From NCBI GenBank assembly GCA_027306585.1, contig DAHUZJ010000099.1:1-38139 (forward strand): a stretch of DNA of 38,139 nucleotides, read 5' to 3'. Every line of letters begins with the position of its first letter. Position 1 is the stretch's first letter. This stretch comes from Acidimicrobiaceae bacterium. GTDB taxonomy: Bacteria > Actinomycetota > Acidimicrobiia > Acidimicrobiales > RAAP-2. The notes under the pieces were generated by a model. That model had not been told where the DNA came from. It was given only the letters and a program-made list of their open reading frames with translations, and made no database searches. Below are positions 35,593 to 38,139 of this stretch, one piece after another. The position numbers and the translations under genes are program-made.

Positions 35593-36480
35593 GTGGCGGA
35601 GGCGGAGGTCGCCGCCTTCCGCCGCTCCGTGCTGCGCTTCGCCGCCGCCGGCACCGGCCTGCGGGACCTCCCGTGGCGCCGCACCCGGGACGCCTGGCGG
35701 GTGCTCGTCAGCGAGACCATGCTCCAGCAGACCCAGGTCAGCCGGGTCCTCGGCCCCTACCGTGCCTTCCTCGAGCGCTTCGGGGACCCGGCGGCGTGCG
35801 CCGCCGCCTCCCCCGGGGAGGTCGTCCGGGCGTGGACCGGCCTCGGCTACAACCGCCGGGCTCTCAACCTGCACCGGGCGGCCGTCGCGTGCACCGAGCG
35901 CCACGGCGGCCGGGTCCCGGGGGAGCTCGAGGCGCTGCGGTCGCTGCCTGGCGTCGGCCCCTACACGGCGCGGGCGGTGCTGGCCTTCGCCTTCGAGGCC
36001 GACGTCGGCGTGGTCGACACCAACGTGGCCCGGGTGCTCGCCCGCGCCCTCGCCGGCCGCCCGCTCCGCCCCGCCGAGGCCCAGGACCTCGCCGACCGCC
36101 TCGTGCCGCGCGGGCGGTCCTGGTTGCACAACCAGGCAATGCTCGACCTCGGCGCGCGCTACTGCACGGCACGGAGCCCCGCCTGCGACGGGTGCCCCGT
36201 CCGGCGCCGGTGCCGGTGGGCGGCCGCTGACGGCGTCCCGCCCGATCCGGCCACGGGCTCAGCCGGCACCTCACGGCCGCAGAGCCGGTTCGACGGGTCG
36301 GACCGGCAGGGGAGGGGACGCCTGGTGGCGGCCCTGCGCAAGGGTCCCGTGGCCGCCGCGGGCCTGGCGGCGACCACGGGCTGGCCCGACGACCACGGCC
36401 GGGCCCGACGGGTGGCGGACGGGCTGGTGGCGGAAGGGCTCGCCCGCTGGTCCGGGGAGCGGACCCTGGTCCTGCCGTGA
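35593..36480 (+). CDS. mutY: A/G-specific adenine glycosylase MutY
   Basis: A 295-residue DNA repair enzyme that removes adenine paired with 8-oxoguanine. Helical domain: LPWRRTRDAWRVLVSETMLQ, with the catalytic Glu in SETMLQQTQV; GYNRRALNLHRAA; helix-hairpin-helix LPGVGPYTARAVLAFAFE; the second catalytic Asp in VVDTNVARVLAR; and the 4Fe-4S cluster cysteines (C-x6-C-x2-C-x5-C in YCTARSPACDGCPVRRRC). The usual C-terminal NUDIX-like domain that recognises 8-oxoG is replaced by a short winged-helix-like tail (RGRLVAALRKGPVAAAGLAA), giving the short actinobacterial form. Start is the GTG at 35593. It lies in a tight same-strand run. Confidence 0.92.
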   Translation: MAEAEVAAFRRSVLRFAAAGTGLRDLPWRRTRDAWRVLVSETMLQQTQVSRVLGPYRAFLERFGDPAACAAASPGEVVRAWTGLGYNRRALNLHRAAVACTERHGGRVPGELEALRSLPGVGPYTARAVLAFAFEADVGVVDTNVARVLARALAGRPLRPAEAQDLADRLVPRGRSWLHNQAMLDLGARYCTARSPACDGCPVRRRCRWAAADGVPPDPATGSAGTSRPQSRFDGSDRQGRGRLVAALRKGPVAAAGLAATTGWPDDHGRARRVADGLVAEGLARWSGERTLVLP

Positions 36481-36556
36481 GCCCGGCGGCGGGCCGCGGT
36501 CACGGCGCGGAGGGGCCGAGCCAGGACCGAACGTGCCAGCGGATACCGTGGAGGCG

Positions 36557-37426
36557 GTGCGAGTCTCGTTCTTCGGGGTACGCGGGTCGTGCCCCTGTGC
36601 AGGTGCGCGCTACCACCGCACCGGGGGCAACACCTCGTGCGTCCTCGTGGAGGTCGAGGGTGAGCCGCCGCTCGTCCTCGACCTCGGGACGGGCCTGCGG
36701 GAGCTGGGCGACCGGCTCACCCGGGAGCTCGCGGCCGCCGGCGGCGGCCGCCGCCTGGAGGCCAACGCCCTTCTCACGCACCTCCACTTCGACCACATCC
36801 TCGGACTGCCGTTCTTCGGCCCGCTGCACGAACCCGGGGCGCGCCTCGTCGTGTACGGACCCCGTCCCGGCGGCACCGGCCTCCACGAAGCCCTCCACGG
36901 CGCCGTCCGGCCGCCCTTCTTCCCGGTGCACATGTCCGAGTTCGCCGGCGACCTCGAGCTCCACGAGGTCGGTGACGAGGACTTCGCCCTGGGCGCGCTG
37001 AAGGTCCGGGCCCGGTCGGTGGCCCACCCCGGCGACACCCTGGCCTTCCGGGTGGACGCCGACGGCCGTTCCCTCGCCTACCTGCCGGACCACCAAGCCC
37101 CGCTCGACGGCCGGACGATCGCTGACGGCGTCCTCGACCTGTGCGACGGCGTGGACCTGCTGGTGCACGACTGCCAGTACACCGAGGACGAGTTCGCCGG
37201 CAAGCGGGACTGGGGCCATTCCACCGTGGCGTACGCGGTGCACGTGGCCGCCGCCGCCGGCGCGCGGCGCCTGCTCCTCTTCCACCACGATCCGTCGCAC
37301 GACGACGAGCAGGTCGACCGCATCCTGGCGCGGGCACGGGCGGTGCCGGAGGCCGCAAGGCTCGACGAGGTGGCCGCCGCCGTCGAGGGCCTGACCGTCG
37401 ACCTCGGTCCCGGGCCTGGTCGGTGA
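36557..37426 (+). CDS. MBL-fold metallo-hydrolase
   Basis: A 289-residue beta-lactamase-fold hydrolase with two metal ions. VSFFGVRGSCPCAG begins it, TGGNTSCVLVEV follows, and the metal motif HLHFDHILGLPFF (HxHxDH) is complete. AHPGDTLAFRV supplies the next His, LVHDCQYTEDEFAG the bridging Asp, and LLLFHHDPSHDDEQ the last His. The sequence resembles RNase Z/ElaC-like and cyclic-nucleotide or phosphodiesterase-like members. The exact substrate is unclear. Three GTGs (36533, 36548, 36557) are possible; VRVSFFGVRG is the family start, so 36557 is used, although GGAGG is close to it. It ends in a GTGA overlap with the flavin reductase gene. Confidence 0.85.
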   Translation: MRVSFFGVRGSCPCAGARYHRTGGNTSCVLVEVEGEPPLVLDLGTGLRELGDRLTRELAAAGGGRRLEANALLTHLHFDHILGLPFFGPLHEPGARLVVYGPRPGGTGLHEALHGAVRPPFFPVHMSEFAGDLELHEVGDEDFALGALKVRARSVAHPGDTLAFRVDADGRSLAYLPDHQAPLDGRTIADGVLDLCDGVDLLVHDCQYTEDEFAGKRDWGHSTVAYAVHVAAAAGARRLLLFHHDPSHDDEQVDRILARARAVPEAARLDEVAAAVEGLTVDLGPGPGR

Positions 37427-37908
37427 GCAGGCCGGCGACATCGGACCACGACCGGTTCCGGCAAGCGCTCGGCCACTTCGCCACCGGCGTCACGGTGGTC
37501 ACGGCGATGGAGGAGGGCCACCCGGTCGGGTTCACCTGCCAGGCGTTCACGTCCCTGTCCCTCGAGCCGCCGATGGTGGCGCTGGCCCCAGCCAAGTCGT
37601 CGACGAGCTGGCCACGCATCGCCCGCGCCGGCGCGTTCTGCGTCAACGTCCTGTCGGAGGACCAGGAGGCGGTGGGGCAGGCCTTCGCGCGCTCGGGAGG
37701 CGACAAGTTCGCCGACGTCGACTGGCGGCCGGGGCCGCTCGGCGTCCCCCTGCTCGAGGGCTGCCTCGCCTGGGTGGCCTGCGAGCTCGGGATCGTGCAC
37801 GACGCCGGCGACCACGAGCTCGTCACCGGCCGGGTCCGGCACCTCGGCGTCGGCGCCGGCGGTCCCCTGCTCTACTACCGGGGTGCGTTCGGCCGCCTCG
37901 CCCGCTGA
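37423..37908 (+). CDS. Flavin reductase-like domain protein
   Basis: A 161-residue protein of the HpaC/FRD family, which supplies reduced FMN or FAD to monooxygenases or carries heme or flavin. FRQALGHFATGVTVVTAMEEG is the starting signature, GFTCQAFTSLSLEPPMVALA the flavin loop, and AFCVNVLSEDQEAVGQAFAR and GDHELVTGRVRHLG follow. Length and motif order are normal. GTG 37423 sits in the GTGA overlap with the MBL gene, so the two are coupled. No monooxygenase partner is visible in the window. Confidence 0.85.
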   Translation: MSRPATSDHDRFRQALGHFATGVTVVTAMEEGHPVGFTCQAFTSLSLEPPMVALAPAKSSTSWPRIARAGAFCVNVLSEDQEAVGQAFARSGGDKFADVDWRPGPLGVPLLEGCLAWVACELGIVHDAGDHELVTGRVRHLGVGAGGPLLYYRGAFGRLAR

Positions 37909-37975
37909 GGCGCGCCGCCAGCGCCCACGGCGCCATGGACGCCCCGGAGAGCCGTGGCCGCTACCCTCGCGGGCC

Positions 37976-38139
37976 GTGGTCACCTTCCATGAGCCAGCGA
38001 TCGCCGAGGTCCTGCTCGTCCGGCCCGACGTCCACGGCGACGACCGGGGCCGCTTCGTCGAGACCTACCGCCGGCAATGGCTGCCCTTGGGACGGGAGAT
38101 GGTGCAGGCCAACCGGTCTGAGAAGGCGGCCGGGGCGGT
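37976..38139 (+). CDS. dTDP-4-dehydrorhamnose 3,5-epimerase family protein (partial, cut by window end)
   Basis: The first 54 codons are visible, from GTG 37976. VTFHEPAIAEVLLVRP, then HGDDRGRFVETYRRQWLPLG, follow the start of RmlC-type cupin epimerases (usual pattern: IxGVxxIxPxxFxDxRGxFxExYR). In a full gene of about 180-200 residues the catalytic His-Asp pair would come later and is outside the window, so activity cannot be judged. RmlC acts in dTDP-rhamnose synthesis for cell envelope glycans. It lies 67 bases after the flavin reductase gene in the same direction. Confidence 0.75.
   Translation, partial: MVTFHEPAIAEVLLVRPDVHGDDRGRFVETYRRQWLPLGREMVQANRSEKAAGA

Overview
The window is very GC-rich, densely coded bacterial chromosome. 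Many genes start with GTG, and neighbouring genes often overlap by 4 bases (GTGA or ATGA). The gene content (PspC/DUF1707 proteins, DUF2252, DUF6941, FCD-type GntR, an actinobacterial-style ethylmalonyl-CoA pathway set, an NlpC/P60 protein with a coiled coil) points to an actinomycete-related organism, possibly of the Acidimicrobiia type. That placement is inference; no rRNA or marker gene is present to fix it. I saw no tRNA, rRNA, CRISPR array, transposase or phage gene.

Layout. 1-2.2 kb is a graveyard of decayed genes: a small helix-turn-helix gene cut by an in-frame TGA, the last 29 codons of an acyl-CoA dehydrogenase, a DUF1330-like fragment, and a fused FAD oxidoreductase/methyltransferase with a divergent XRE-cupin regulator, both reduced to pieces. 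2.2-10.4 kb holds a 3-hydroxyisobutyrate-dehydrogenase-like enzyme, a cupin, two translationally coupled fold-type-II PLP enzymes, a twice-frameshifted DUF2252 gene, and a TetR/MFS efflux pair sharing one operator. 10.5-17.7 kb holds an M20 amidohydrolase, an HtrA-type protease frameshifted inside its catalytic Ser motif, a P2-type cation ATPase, and a DedA/cytochrome b561-like fusion. 17.9-21.6 kb holds an RraA-like protein, then a PspC/DUF1707 pair divergent from a PspC-histidine kinase and its LuxR-type response regulator.

21.6-27.8 kb is the most intriguing block. A GntR/FCD regulator is divergent from a four-gene run encoding a split transketolase (two subunits), an M24-fold protein with an altered metal site, and an acetolactate-synthase-like TPP enzyme. 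It looks like an undescribed carbon-compound catabolic unit. 27.8-31 kb holds a hotdog thioesterase, a divergent Lgt and an NlpC/P60 peptidoglycan hydrolase.

31-38 kb carries three enzymes that fit the ethylmalonyl-CoA pathway (malyl-CoA lyase type, methylsuccinyl-CoA dehydrogenase type, MaoC mesaconyl-CoA hydratase type). Between and after them lie a methyltransferase, a DUF6941 protein, MutY, an MBL-fold hydrolase, a flavin reductase and the start of an RmlC-like epimerase. The last six genes (34.6-38.1 kb) lie on one strand with little spacing.

All functions are read from motifs and family resemblance; no search was run. Several frameshifts could be real decay or assembly errors, and this is stated at each.
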